A stretch of DNA of 64,000 nt from Trichuris trichiura (Eukaryota; Nematoda; Enoplea; Trichinellida; Trichuridae): positions 1 through 64,000 of the forward strand of contig JBAJFE010000012.1 in the NCBI GenBank assembly GCA_037903355.1, in the 5' to 3' direction. The notes beneath the pieces were generated by a model. That model was given only the letters and a program-made list of their open reading frames with translations, had not been told where the DNA came from and did not search any database. The first letter of the stretch is position 1. Each line of letters starts with the position of its first letter. Below are positions 10,366 through 21,468 of the stretch, piece by piece. Position numbers and translations under genes: made by a program.

Positions 10366-12377
10366 AAGCTAAACTTTAGTTTTACTCAACTTAAAAGGCG
10401 ACTAGCAACTGATGACAACAGTTAAAGAGAGAGGCACTCAACATAGCGGGAGTGCGTTAGGCTAAAGGCACCTTCCGCTTCAGCCGTTAATGGGAAGGCA
10501 GCGATTTGTACAAGTGGCCTCAACTTGTTAGAATAATTAAATACCCACTGGGAGTAATATGCGAATAGGCTGAAAATTCGCTGCATGATTTCATATCTTT
10601 CCGTACAGGAAGGTCGGACGGATTTTACCATTTTCGATTTCATACGCTAGAATGCGAAGTTTTCTAGTCGAAAGGGTATAATTATCTTTATCGAGTGTGA
10701 AATTCCATTTCCACGCAGCTTTCAGGAAGTTTACCATGTTCTTATCGTGGTCAATCCCAAGCTTTCATGTAAGCGCTGAAAATCTTGACCAAGGATGACG
10801 TCGGCACAGAGATTTGGCAGGACCACTAAGCGGACGTCCTCGTAACAGCGTCCCTTCAGGAGCAGATTAGCACTAGTGTGGCCCAGAGCAGAAACAGTGG
10901 AAGATCCGGACGCCATCCTTACAGGCACTTGAGAACGACGAGTTTTGAGACCGAACGCTTTGACTACGCGCGGGTGAATAAAGCTTTCAGAACTACCATT
11001 TTCGACCAGACAGCGGACTTCCCGACCGTTAAATGACGCAGTGATGACAGCTTTCGAGAGAGAACTTGGGAAGTTAGCGCAACGGGTCTCCTTGGTCTCG
11101 AACGTTTAGGGTGGCACACCGCGAGACAAGCAGCAGAACTCTGGGCAGCGGGGGCAGAACGGCATACTTTAGCGAAGTGCCCTCTCTTACTGCACTTCCT
11201 GCACACAGCTCCACGAGCCTGACATGACAGACGTTCGTGCTTCGAGCGTCCACAAAAAAACCAGCGCCTCTTCTTCGTAGCTATCGCTGCGCACGTTTTG
11301 CCCAGACCGTTAACGTCGTCGAACTGTCGACAATCATTAGCGACAGTGGAAGGAGCAGTCGTATTAGCGTGTGCCGACAGGAGATAACTTTCTGAACTCT
11401 TTTATGCGGAATCGAAGACTCGCACGACCTCTAGCAATGGTGCTAGGTCGCAAGCTTTGCTTTCCAGAAGTCGCTGACGGATAATCTGTGATTGCAGCCC
11501 TGACACAAAAGAACCACGCACAAGTTCTTCTTGATACTGAGGGGCAGATGCGCCCTTGAAGTTGCACTAGGCGCTCGTACGATAGTAACTCGTCAGCTAC
11601 AGTTTTCGAGAGATAGGCGATGGCGAGCGTGCAGTTCGTTCAGAAGCTTTTCGAACATCTCCTTTAACGTCTGCATGGTGTCTTCGTACGAACTGATTCC
11701 TGCTAAAAAACAAAAGATCCTTGGCGACACGTGATTTGTGAGCAGAGCTTTAGCAACTATGGCATTTGGCGGCAGGGTAGCAAGAAAATTTTCGAACGTT
11801 GCGCGCCAGTGCCCCCATTCCAGCGCGACGTAGGGAAAGTTGGGAACCACACCCAGTTTATCCGACTTTGTGTTGAGTAAATTGTCACGCAACTAAACTC
11901 AAACTAAACTTAAAGGGCGACTAGCAACTGGTGACAGCAGTTAAAGAGACGGGGCACTTAACATAGCGGGAGTGCGTCAGCTGGACAGTAAAGAACGGTT
12001 ACAGTCAAGGTACTGCAGGTTGGCTGGAGACGCTGAAACGGCTGCTAGCATAGCATAGGACGGCTGCTCTTAACCTCAAACGGATGCTGCAACTAATGAA
12101 CGAGTACAGCTAGCTCTGTATAACAGAACAAAGACACTGCTTTTAAGACGAAAACTACTAGTGCTTACTGATTGAAAAACATAAAACGGCAAACTTACCG
12201 GCCAATCGATTCCTGCTTCACCCTGTCGCCCGTGACCAGTTCTTTATACATCCCATCGGTAGGCTGTACACAAACGAACAGATCTAGGCCAAGAGAGAGT
12301 AACTTCCTTCAACGACTGACCAAGGACTAATTACAATACAGTACTCTATGCGCAGGTAAGTAGTTTCAACGGCAGGA
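10366..12377 (-). mobile_element. Degraded Ty3/gypsy LTR retrotransposon
   Basis: Read on the minus strand: LTR-like block (about 12377-11885), gag, zinc knuckle, protease, a fragment of reverse transcriptase, then a short LTR remnant (about 10450-10366). The block 11885-12377 recurs nearly unchanged at 18125-18637. The two copies lose similarity abruptly after GGCAGGAA, which marks the outer edge. The internal region is far too short for a full pol, so the copy is dead. Confidence 0.8.
10440..11892 (-). pseudogene. gag-pol relic (gag, CCHC knuckle, retropepsin, RT fragment)
   Basis: The gag-like frame (11892-11593) continues to a nucleocapsid zinc knuckle CRKCSKRGHFAKVC (C-x2-C-x4-H-x4-C, near 11200-11160), preceded by a decayed one. 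An aspartic protease follows (about 11010-10740), with the closing motif ILGQDF, but the catalytic DTGS position reads ENGSS. The sequence then jumps straight to the end of the RT palm/thumb ('HDKN', 'TLSTRKLRILAYEIENG') and 'LFAYYSQW', so the RT palm is deleted and frameshifts break the rest. Reading ends inside an LTR remnant. Confidence 0.78.
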
Positions 12378-13295
12378 ACTCTGTTTAACGGACGGGTAAA
12401 CTCTGTATTCAAACTGAAGACATGAGAAAAGCCTAATAGGACTAGGGACGTTGTAGTTTGACTCGCGATTCAACTTAACGAATATTTTAAGCTGGTGTGC
12501 TGCTTCGTTGTCCTTGAACCAAGCTTCGGGAAAACGTTTCAACTTTAGCGCTTTTGGTCAGTGTTACCGCCGCAGTTTAGTGTCCGCTAGCGACCCCAGA
12601 CCAGCGGAATGGGCGCTGCTCGCTCTTCAGTTTAGCAACTTGTAGCCGCTTTCGCTTTTTCCCCAAAAGGTCAGTGAACACGGTAAGTGCGGGTTTTTGC
12701 AAAAAGGATGACGGAAGGGTGACAGCAAGTAACTTTCTGACGACGGCCCATAAGTCTGAATGACCGCCTGCAGCTAGAACGCTGCGTATCCACTTTATAT
12801 TTTACCCACAGCTGCTCGTTCATGTGCGGTTCTATTAATTGTTCTTGCAAATTCAATTCAGCGTTTTCCGCTTCCGAACATGGCTACAACATCCCGTCAT
12901 GGATTTCCATTCCGATAACATCTTCAGATCGTTCTGAGAAGTCTCGGCTCCGTAACTAGACGTGTCGGCAATTATCTTCAACCTGTTGCTCATCAAGCTT
13001 CCGCCAACTTTTTCTATTAGGAACTTGCGAAACAAGCAAAGTCGACTCGCCTTTCCTATCTGCTGCGTCGAATTGCATACTTCATTGCCGTGCATTGACG
13101 AGTGTTGCTAGCTGCTAAACTGTTTGTGCGCGCATAGTAAGTTCCTGAGTTAAAGCATTAAGAACATTTTCCAACAGGTTTCACTGAATGACCGCAATTA
13201 GTTATCACAGGCGACGGCTGGGCAACCCTGATGATGGCACGTCTGTTCTCAAAAGCGTCTGTCCTTAATTTGTGCACATGAAAGCGAGGCGATGA
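12378..13295. other. No gene recognised
   Basis: Moderately GC-rich unique sequence between the retrotransposon and the Kunitz fragment. Open frames up to 80 codons exist on the minus strand, but none shows a known motif. Confidence 0.4.
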
Positions 13296-13626
13296 TCATG
13301 ATGTTCGCGGCACCTTTTTAAAAGAGGTATCCTCTGTTGGATCCACTACAAAGTGAGACCAGGCTTTTGGCACTCTGACGCATCTTGCTTCGCATTCTTG
13401 CCTTGTCTTGAAGTTGTTTTCGTTTTCCTTGGGTCCTCCGTAAAGGAAGAAGTGACACTCGTCCAGGTCTGCAACATAGTAGTACCTAAGTATTGATGCC
13501 GTACCTAGGCCATTGTCTAAGGGCTGTTTGCATGGATTCCTCTTTCCCCCTTGACGCACAGTCTGGTGCAGGCTCCTTTCTTTTCAAATCTGACCACCGG
13601 CACCGACGCTTCTCTCACGAAAAGCA
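13296..13626 (-). pseudogene. Kunitz-domain gene fragment
   Basis: On the minus strand, 'RFEKKGACTRLCVK' (the end of a Kunitz domain) lies just upstream of a second Kunitz domain starting 'NPCKQPLDNG' and ending 'RQECEARC'. The two halves are in different frames across a run of G (about 13550), so this is broken. In the second domain Cys2 and Cys4, the pair that forms the reactive-loop disulfide, are both replaced (GLG and GGP where GPC and GGC are expected), while Cys1, 3, 5 and 6 remain. It corresponds to the end of domain 1 plus domain 2 of the intact gene at 21469-22521. Confidence 0.7.
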
Positions 13627-14605
13627 GTATTCTTTAACTGTTTCAGCATTGTCACTGTCTCTGTAAGAGACGCTTGCAGCTGCATAGGCGGACAGGAAGC
13701 ACCTCTTGGACAAACCGGGAAGGAACAGCAAGAACGCTATCATTCTAAATGCTATTCAATCAAAGCTGCAACTGCTTCAACCTTGCAGTGCCAGTAATAC
13801 AGGGGCGCGGGAACGTCGCAACAAATCACATGAGCGGAGAGGCAACGGCCAAACTTCTCTTCTTCCGGAAACAATTGCAAAGCGCTGCGCCACGGACGGC
13901 CTTTATGCAACAAGTGACGCGAAGTATACATGACAGGGCGCATTGCCCCAAGTTTGGTTGATTGCAAGGAGAAGCGCCTGACTTTTCTCGGCAACAATCC
14001 TAACCTATACGTGAACCACGAGATCGTTTCCGGCCGCTTGAGCTAGTTCACTCGGCTGGCCACTGCTACACGCACCATTCTGCGCAACGTGAATTGCAAT
14101 AGAGCACCAGGATGTGAACGCCAAATTACGACATATCATCTCAGTGGCACAATAATGCTTTTTCTCCAGTTGTCAAACAGAAGCACTGACAGGCGGATTT
14201 CTTGGCAATCTGATGCTTGAATCAGTCGCCTAAAAACAAACAGCTACGTTACAATTATGGTTCAGCTGCTGCAAAATTCCGTGGGCATTTTCACCGCCAT
14301 TATGCGGCAAGGAACATAAGCAAACGATTGAGCATCAAAGTTGAAGAAATAAACGGTCGGTAAACAGTGCGCTCGCGGTTGCAAGGAAGAAGCTGAGAAA
14401 TTACGTGTGCCGTAATCCCGTATCTTTGACCTTTTTCCAGTGGAATCAGCCGCCCAGCAGCGCACGAATGCAGCAGAGATGACACAGCTTAATATCAGTA
14501 TAAAAGAAGAGAGCGGATTGCATCAGTCACGCTGCTACTTCGGCTACAACAATGGAGACGAAACTTGAAGCAGATTTCCAATGGTATTACGACATTACAT
14601 TAAAG

Positions 14606-17110
14606 CAGGGGTGGGGAACCTTTTTGGTGCCGCGGTCCGTTTTAACGTTTACAAGATTGCTCACAGGCCGGATAGAAAAAAATGAAAAGCAGCCTGCTTT
14701 ATTTGCATGTATGTTTATTAAGTCACCCCTAATGGGATGCTTGGAACTGCTTTTCTCTAATGAGGCGTGCGATGTTAGCTCCTTCTAATGACGTTGCTAT
14801 TCGCCGCTGGTTCACCAGATCTGTGTCCGTGAGTCTCGTGCGAAGACGACTCTTTGCGATGGTATGTTTCGGAAAGAACTGCTCGCAGCAGTAGGTTGTT
14901 CCGAACACGGATGCGTATTTCAACGCGTGTCTCCTCAAAGCGAAAAATCCATCGTTGCTTATCTACCACTTATAGAACTCAAGCAGCGGGAAGTTGTTGT
15001 ATTTAGCTTTGAGCTCATCATCGCTTTGCAGCTGAATGATCTCCTGCTGCAGTTCATTGGGTACATCAGCTGGTTCTACATTGAATGCAATGGCGATGAT
15101 ACTCAGTTGCATCTGTCTACGTTTCACATCGTTGAATCTTTTGCTAAACGCCTCAAGTAGTTTCGCACATTCACCGGCATACTCTAATGTCGTAAAAAGC
15201 TTCTGTCCCTGGAGTGTAGGAAAATGTACTGTGTTGCTCTTTTCAAGTTGCAGTTTCCACAGCCTTAATTTAGCTTCAAATGATTTCACGTCTGAAACCA
15301 GTGATCTGAGAAGCTGGTTCGGACCTGGCAGCTTGATATTCTGTTCTGACAGGTACTTGACAATATCCACCATGAAAGCCAGGTCACATAGCCACTTTCT
15401 GTCACTTAGTTCTCTGACAGGTTTGCCTTTGGCTTCCATGAACTGCTTAATTTCATCGCGCAGTTGATAAAACCTCATTAGCATGTTCCCGCGACTCAGC
15501 CAGCGAAATTCGCAATGATAAACGAGATCACCATATTCAAAGGAAAGTTCATTCAAAAAATGTTTAAACAGGCTGTTATTAAGCCCTTTTCTCTTGATAA
15601 AGTTTACGCACGACACAACTACTAACATCACGTTGTTGAAACGCAGCGACCGTGCGCAGAGACTCTGTTGATGTATGATACAATGGCACACTTCCAAATC
15701 GTTCAGATCAAGACCGAGATTATTCATTTCCTTCTTAACAAATGCAACTAGGCCTTTTTGCAAGCCAACCATAGCTGGAGCGCCGTCCGTAGTCAGACCA
15801 CTTAATTTTTCAAACTTTAACCCGAATCGTTCCATTGATAAAACGAGTTTCTCAAATATGTCTTCACCCCTTGTAGTGCTACGCATGGCTACCTGTGATA
15901 ACAGTTCTTCTCGCGTCTCAAACTCTGCAGTTATCCCGCGAAGGAAAATGGCCAGTTGAGCGGTAATTTGTTATGTCCGTGGTCTTGTCACAAGCCATGG
16001 CAGAAGTTCAGTTACCTGCAGTACGCTTCAATGTTTTTTCATGTCTTCTACTAAGTCAGTGATCCGGTCTGAAACAGTTCTTCGAGATAAGCTAACACTT
16101 TTGAAAAGTGTTTCATTGGCTGGTGCTAATAACTTCGCAGCTGCCACGATGCCCTCTTTCACAAATTCACCCTCTGCATGGGGCTTCAGCTTCTTTGCGA
16201 TCATTTCGCTCACTACGTAACTCGTTTGAACAACGCTGTACGCGTCGCAGTGTGTCCTGGTGAAAGCGGCTTGTTGCAACTCCTAATTCCGTTGAAGCGC
16301 ACTCATTCTATCCAGACGCGCTTGGCCATTTAATTCATTCAATTTTCCATGCTTTCAGCTGCAATGCCGTTCCAGATTAGCTTTTTTCATAACAGCTATT
16401 GAGTCGCCACAAACAGGCCAAACGGGCTTGCCCTTAAGCTCCACGAAAAAATAGTTATTCGTCCATTTCTTTTGGAAATGCGTATCAATTTTTCTTTCCT
16501 TTGAACAGGCTATTTCTAGCGTTGGGTGAGCGTGAACTCTGGCTTGCCATAAGCTGCACGAAACTTCAGGTTTTAGCATAACTTTATGGGCAACTCCGAG
16601 CAAAAAGGCAGACTTTTGAGACAATCCTGCAACATAGTTGTCAAGAACATAACCGCAACTACAGAGAACGAAATAACGTTTTTGTACTTCGAGACAGGCT
16701 GCGGGCACAAACCGGTGAGAACGATAGCAAGAGAAGGCGAGAACAATGCTAGTGACTACTAGGAGCAAACAAAGCGAAAGTGCTCTAGCAAGCTGGACGG
16801 ACAGTCGTTATCTCGGACAAAGCAATGGTCCCCGCTACTGACGCGCGCTCACGCACTATAGTGCCGCCTGCTGCTGGTCACCGAAGACTAACAACGTCAA
16901 CTTGTCGACAGAGAGCTGTCAGCAACGCGGTCTTCCGAGCGAGCCTGATGCTCACTGCTCGCTACGCAAGATTCACATACAATACGTTTATCGCATTATG
17001 AAAAACAACTTCCCACAATCACATTTTTTCACTGAATCTTGCATCCACGCGCCGTTGCCCCAACGCGTGGGCGGAAAATGGTCTCGCGGCCCGGATGTTC
17101 CCCACCCCTG
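14606..17110 (-). mobile_element. hAT-superfamily DNA transposon (ZBED/GTF2IRD2-like), 2505 bp
   Basis: Terminal inverted repeats CAGGGGTGGGGAAC (14606) and GTTCCCCACCCCTG (ending 17110) are typical of hAT/Charlie-type elements. An exact 8-bp target duplication, CATTAAAG, flanks them at 14598-14605 and 17111-17118. Removing the element and one copy restores the Kunitz reading. The internal transposase lies on the minus strand and is frameshifted. Intact termini and an exact duplication suggest a fairly recent insertion. Confidence 0.93.
14729..16500 (-). pseudogene. hAT transposase remnant (GTF2IRD2/ZBED-type)
   Basis: Reading on the minus strand: a BED-like finger region ('WTNNYFFVELKGKPV' then 'CGDSIAVMKKANLERHC', 16500-16355) in which the first expected Cys reads Trp; a segment at 16279-16028; the main catalytic-domain frame 15886-14963 ('GLTTDGAPAMVG', 'CHCIIHQQSLC', 'VYHCEFRWLSRGN'); and, in another frame, the C-terminal dimerisation tail (14938-14729, 'LKYASVFGTTYCCEQFF', 'KSRLRTRLTD'). 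The order matches GTF2IRD2/FAM200-type hAT proteins. At least three frame changes make it non-functional. Confidence 0.88.
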
Positions 17111-17143
17111 CATTAAAGGAATGTGCACTGTTCGTCTACGGTG

Positions 17144-17400
17144 GCTGACGTGGTATATGGACGCCATGCTGGTTTGCTCTCTGTTAGTTGACCAGTCCGA
17201 CTGGCCAACTTACAGAGAGCAAACTAGCATTGCGTCCATACACCACGTTACAGCTAAAGCAGTGAATTCCCCACTTGCGGTGGCCGATGTATAGAGGTTG
17301 TCCTTGGGTTTGTTAACGTGCGGACCAACCAACTGGTCAAAATTCTGTCAACTTGGGAACGTAGTCGACATAGAGAGGTTGTCAACTTCGGAGGTTCCAC
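17144..17400. repeat. Foldback repeat, family 2 (left-hand copy)
   Basis: 17144-17200 is an imperfect inverted copy of 17205-17257 (GACGTGGTATATGGACGCCATGC against GCATTGCGTCCATACACCACGT; GTTTGCTCTCTGT against ACAGAGAGCAAAC), able to form a stem of about 50 bp. The flanking 17258-17400 (CTAAAGCAGTGAATTCCCCACTT, GAGGTTGTCCTTGG, CCAACTGGTCAAAATTC) matches 63740-63850 in the opposite orientation. It sits immediately downstream of the interrupted Kunitz fragment. Confidence 0.8.
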
Positions 17401-17821
17401 TGTATATCGCAAATACTGTGGCGCATTCTGATAACGCCGAAAACTATTCTATGACGTAAATCATGTGCTCTGCGTTCAATGCTTCTCAGCAGAAAGTTTC
17501 CCTTACTCAAACTTACGCCAGGAAGGTCACAGTGTCAAACCTGTGATCCCTTCTGCCGTGTGTTCTGAATGGCCATTTTCGCGAGCGGTGGTTGGTTCAT
17601 GTGGTGGAGTGGGGGGTAGGCGGCATCACGCATAGCATGCAAGTTTGTCTTAAGCAGTACGCACAATACCTGGCCCTGGGACCCCACCTTCCGATGCACC
17701 TCCACACGACCGCCCAGGTAGGGTATGTGCCCCCCACAGCTCAAATGGGCCCCCTCCCGGTGGGGCAAGTACCTGCCCCACTGTGAGAATCACTGAGCAA
17801 GGCGATGGGGAGGGTGCAATT

Positions 17822-18637
17822 AGCTGATAGGCTTCTCGAACATCTCCTTTAACGTCTGCATGGCGTTTTCGTATGAACTGATTCCTGCTAAAATAGAAAA
17901 GATCTTTGGCGACACGTGATTTATGGGCTGAGCTTTGGTGTCTATGGCATTTGGCGGCAGGGCAGCGAAACAGTTTTCGAACTTTGCTCGCCAATGCCTC
18001 CATTCTAGCGCAGCGGAGGGAGTGGGGATTCACATCCAGTTTATCTTGCTTCAGTAGACGTACCATGAGTTGAGAAATGGTTGCATGAGGTTACATGAGT
18101 TGGGAGCATGAGAATTTACGTTGAGTAAATTGTCACGAAACCAAACTCTAGTTCTACTCAACTTAAAGAGCGGCTAGCAACTGATGACAGCAGTTAAACA
18201 GACGGGAGGCTTAACAGAGCGGGAGTGCGTCAGCTGGACAGTAAGAGAACGATTACAGTCAAAGTGCTGCAAGCACGATAAGCGCTAAGAGACGCTGAAA
18301 CGGCTGCTAGCATAGCACAGGACGGCTGCTCATAACCTCAAACGGATGCTGCAACTAATGAACGAGTACAGTTAGCTCTGTATAACAGAACAAAGATACA
18401 CTGCTTCAGACGAAAACTACTAATGCTTACTGATTGAAAAACATAAAACGGCAAACTTACCGGCCAATCAATCCCTGCTTCACCCTGTCGCCCGAGACCA
18501 GTTCTTTATACATCCCATTGGTAGGCTGTACACAAACGAACAGATCTGGGCCAAGAGAGAGCAACTCCCCCCTGACTGACCAAGGATTAATCACAATACA
18601 GTACTCTATGCGCAAGTAAGTAGTTTCAACGGCAGGA
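17822..18637 (-). mobile_element. Partial second copy of the Ty3/gypsy element (gag start plus LTR)
   Basis: Near-identical to 11630-12377, covering the first part of gag (with frame damage and a small insertion around 18065-18110) and the whole LTR-like block. The common edge after GGCAGGAA at about 18637 defines the outer boundary. Downstream gag-pol is absent. Confidence 0.8.
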
Positions 18638-20371
18638 ATCGCCTACCTGCTAACATGGAAGTTTCCTACTTGGACGGCTGAACAGCGAACGCACGTTACT
18701 CTTTGTGGGGTGGGCTCCTGCTGGGGATCAGCCTGGGAATAGTATGAAAGTTCCGGCACTTTTCTTTTCATTGCTACAAGAAAGTAAAAAATAACTCGAC
18801 TTCGAATTTAGCAACCGGATGCTGCCGTGCCAATCTAATTGGACGCTGGCCATCTACTGGCTATCATGTTTACGCTCAGTCAAGTATTATAATGCATGCT
18901 GGTAATGCTACCAACTGCAGGTAACATTCTAACAAGCAAAGTTCACTGGAAGCAATAGCAAAAAAAATAAAATGAATCTTTCGGAACACCTCTGGTCCAT
19001 CTTCAGCGGAAATTGATGCTGACAATACAAGCGAGGGATTTCAAGTAAAGAAGTTTGAATTTTAAACTGTTCATGGTTGCTTGTAATAATTTCCATAATT
19101 GATCTAATGTAAGCGAGAGAGTTCAAATAAAGAAGTTTGTAGTTTAAGTTGTTAGTAGTTTCTTATATTGATTTCCGTAACTGACTGAACCAACCCCATT
19201 ATTCTTCGTACACCTTATAAATCTATGCAAAGTTTAAAAGATGACCTAACACTAAGAAATTATATTTTCTGAAATATTGCTAGACACGTCTGTTTCAAAG
19301 GTGCCAACTATTTTTGGCGGCACAACAGCCATTTCGAGTTCCGTTCTCTTTGCCTTCCATAGCGTCCTACCGCAACTGCTAAGCAACGAAAACTCTTATC
19401 GGGTGAAAGGCGCCATATTCTTTAACTTCATCTTCTTTATCAACTTCTTCTGGTTGCTCCACCGCTGTTCTGCATTGAAATCCCTAATCTTCGTTATCGC
19501 GACCTGATCATGCTCCAATCGAGCAAGATTGTCTCGACGTGGCCGGTTCGACGCGGAGAACTGCCGTGTTTGCTGTCACTTAGACAACGTTACCCTGTCT
19601 GTTTGACCACGATCACCTTGTCATATCTGAGCTGAGTGTCTTTCCTCGGTAGGACGGAGGAAGGTCGTACGATCGAAGACATTCTTGTTTATACTCAGTG
19701 CGTTGGTGTTCCTCAATAAAGACAAAGCAAAGCCTTTGCCTACCAGCAGCTTTACGGTTGCAAATCCATAAGCTGCATATGAACCACAGTTGCCTGCTGT
19801 TTTCGTATAAAGTTAAAACTGCCAATGCGATTCAAGTATGAAATAAGTCTGCTGAAAATAAGCCACATTCGAACGGCTTTTTCTACGTTCATTGTTATCC
19901 CGTACAGAAATAATCTCTTGACTTAAGAATAAAAATCGAATATTTGTATTCAAAGTAATGATGAAATGTATCTGTCCTTGCGGCATTTGTTTATTCTAAT
20001 TCTCCCAAAGGCGAGATTTATGCAGAACGTGTCGCCTGCATTAAAAGAGTCCAAGATCTACTGACTTAAACTGCATGAGTCTCTTGCAGTTAATAATACG
20101 AAGAATCGAGACAATCGTACAAAGCCGTGCCTTCTTTTCTCAGTCTACAAGAAATCATAAGGAATAGGTGTGTTCCTGCAACACGGATGCAAGTCTTTAG
20201 CATGTTCAATTAAGGACTGAAAATAAAACATATCTACATCAGCAGGGCAACACCCATCCTTCTTGTAGGAAAACGTCAGAGAACAAATCAGAAAATGATA
20301 AACAGGTACACAATCACATTCCTTAATCGAGTAATATTCACGTTTTCGACCTCGGCTTCTTTTTGTACGGA
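18638..20371. other. No gene recognised
   Basis: AT-rich sequence. Open frames are short and without domain signatures, and no splice-consistent exon set was found on either strand. Confidence 0.4.
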
Positions 20372-20428
20372 TTTTCTATGTCCCGTTGAAAAACTTTTAT
20401 TAAACGTTTTTCAACGGGACATAGAAAA
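20372..20428. repeat. Perfect 23-bp hairpin with 11-nt loop
   Basis: TTTTCTATGTCCCGTTGAAAAAC at 20372-20394 is exactly reverse-complementary to 20406-20428. A 12-13-bp direct repeat (CGTTTTCGACCTC) lies at 20341-20353 and again at 20430-20442, flanking the hairpin closely. This looks like a small foldback insertion or a templated repair footprint. No function can be assigned. Confidence 0.85.
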
Positions 20429-21351
20429 ACGTTTTCGACCTCATTTAATTGCATTTCCCTATAACCTTGGTACTGGCGCCGCCAGTTATATTAATTGAAC
20501 GCGGTTGTGTCGCACAGCTTTTCAACTTCCACCGTTTGAATGACCATGATTCACACAGATGCAGTTGCTTCTGGTGATCATTCTCCATTTATACACATTG
20601 TTGCTTCTGTCGTTCGTAAACTACGAGCCAGTTCGGTGAACATTTAACAGTTGTCCTCTGAAACCTTGGCATTAATGGAACCCACTTAAGCTAAGGCTTC
20701 AATGCCAAAACATATGCGCTTATCTTTTGGAGGTGGATCAGGGTTTAAACATTTTCGTTATTTAACATTTACCCACAGGCAGGTTACGTCCGTTCTTTTA
20801 CTTCTACTGCAATTAGAGTTCTTAAGAAACCATAGAGCCTCTTCCCTCTCTACCAAAACATAACGGCGTTCTCCTTACAGACGTGGTGGAATAATTGCCA
20901 GAAATAATAGAAGGTAGTCGTCGTAGTTCCTTACAGAGTCAGTGACTTTTCCCGACTAGTTATAATGATTTTTTCAGTTAGTTTTTGGTTTTCCCAAAAC
21001 GTGTTGCAGAGTGACAGCTGCGGTTGGAGTATACCAACCTGTGAATTACTCGTTTCACCCATGCACCATCCAGAACAATTTCATTATCTTTCACCAACTA
21101 CGAAATTCCATCCGCCGTAAGACACAACATTGAAGGCGCACTTCAGGCCGAATGAATCTGTTATTTAACTCTCGCAGCATCTTGCAGGTTCAGCTACGGT
21201 CGTTGCAAAAACCTCAGCGATTTTCTGTGCCAGAAAAGCCAGGTACGCAAATTTATATCTTTTTATTAAACCTTAACAGCCTGTGCATCTTAGAATGCTC
21301 TCAGTATTACACTCTTTGTGACGGCGAAAATTTCATCGCATAAATTCAAGG

Positions 21352-21357
21352 TTTATT
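21352..21357 (-). terminator. Poly(A) signal AATAAA of the Kunitz gene
   Basis: AATAAA on the minus strand about 110 nt downstream of the stop codon at 21469. No competing signal was noted closer to the stop. Confidence 0.55.
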
Positions 21358-21468
21358 AAAAAATATACAAATTCAAACATGAGCAAAATGCGCTTCAGCC
21401 TACGGACCGACGGCGTATAATATACAGATAATTTGCATGCTCTAGCAACATTTCATAGTAACATTAAC

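Larger units (their letters stand above)
14396..17147 (+). pseudogene. Third Kunitz gene copy, interrupted by a hAT transposon
   Basis: 14396-14540 resembles the upstream region shared by the two Kunitz copies at 22.5-22.7 and 24.0-24.2 kb (e.g. the GTGGAATCA...CCAGCAGCG stretch). From 14552 a frame reads METKLEADFQWYYDITLK, matching the middle of Kunitz domain 1 (QQWYYNITLREC). It is cut at 14605 by the hAT element and resumes at 17111 with LKECALFVYGGC. A foldback element begins directly after that. The signal-peptide exon and all later domains are missing here. The missing end of domain 1 plus domain 2 may be the minus-strand fragment at 13296-13626 (inference). Confidence 0.72.

Noticed and set aside
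14963..15467. Plus-strand frame of 143 codons opposite the hAT transposase
   Set aside because: Pure shadow of the transposase frame on the other strand; no motif of its own.
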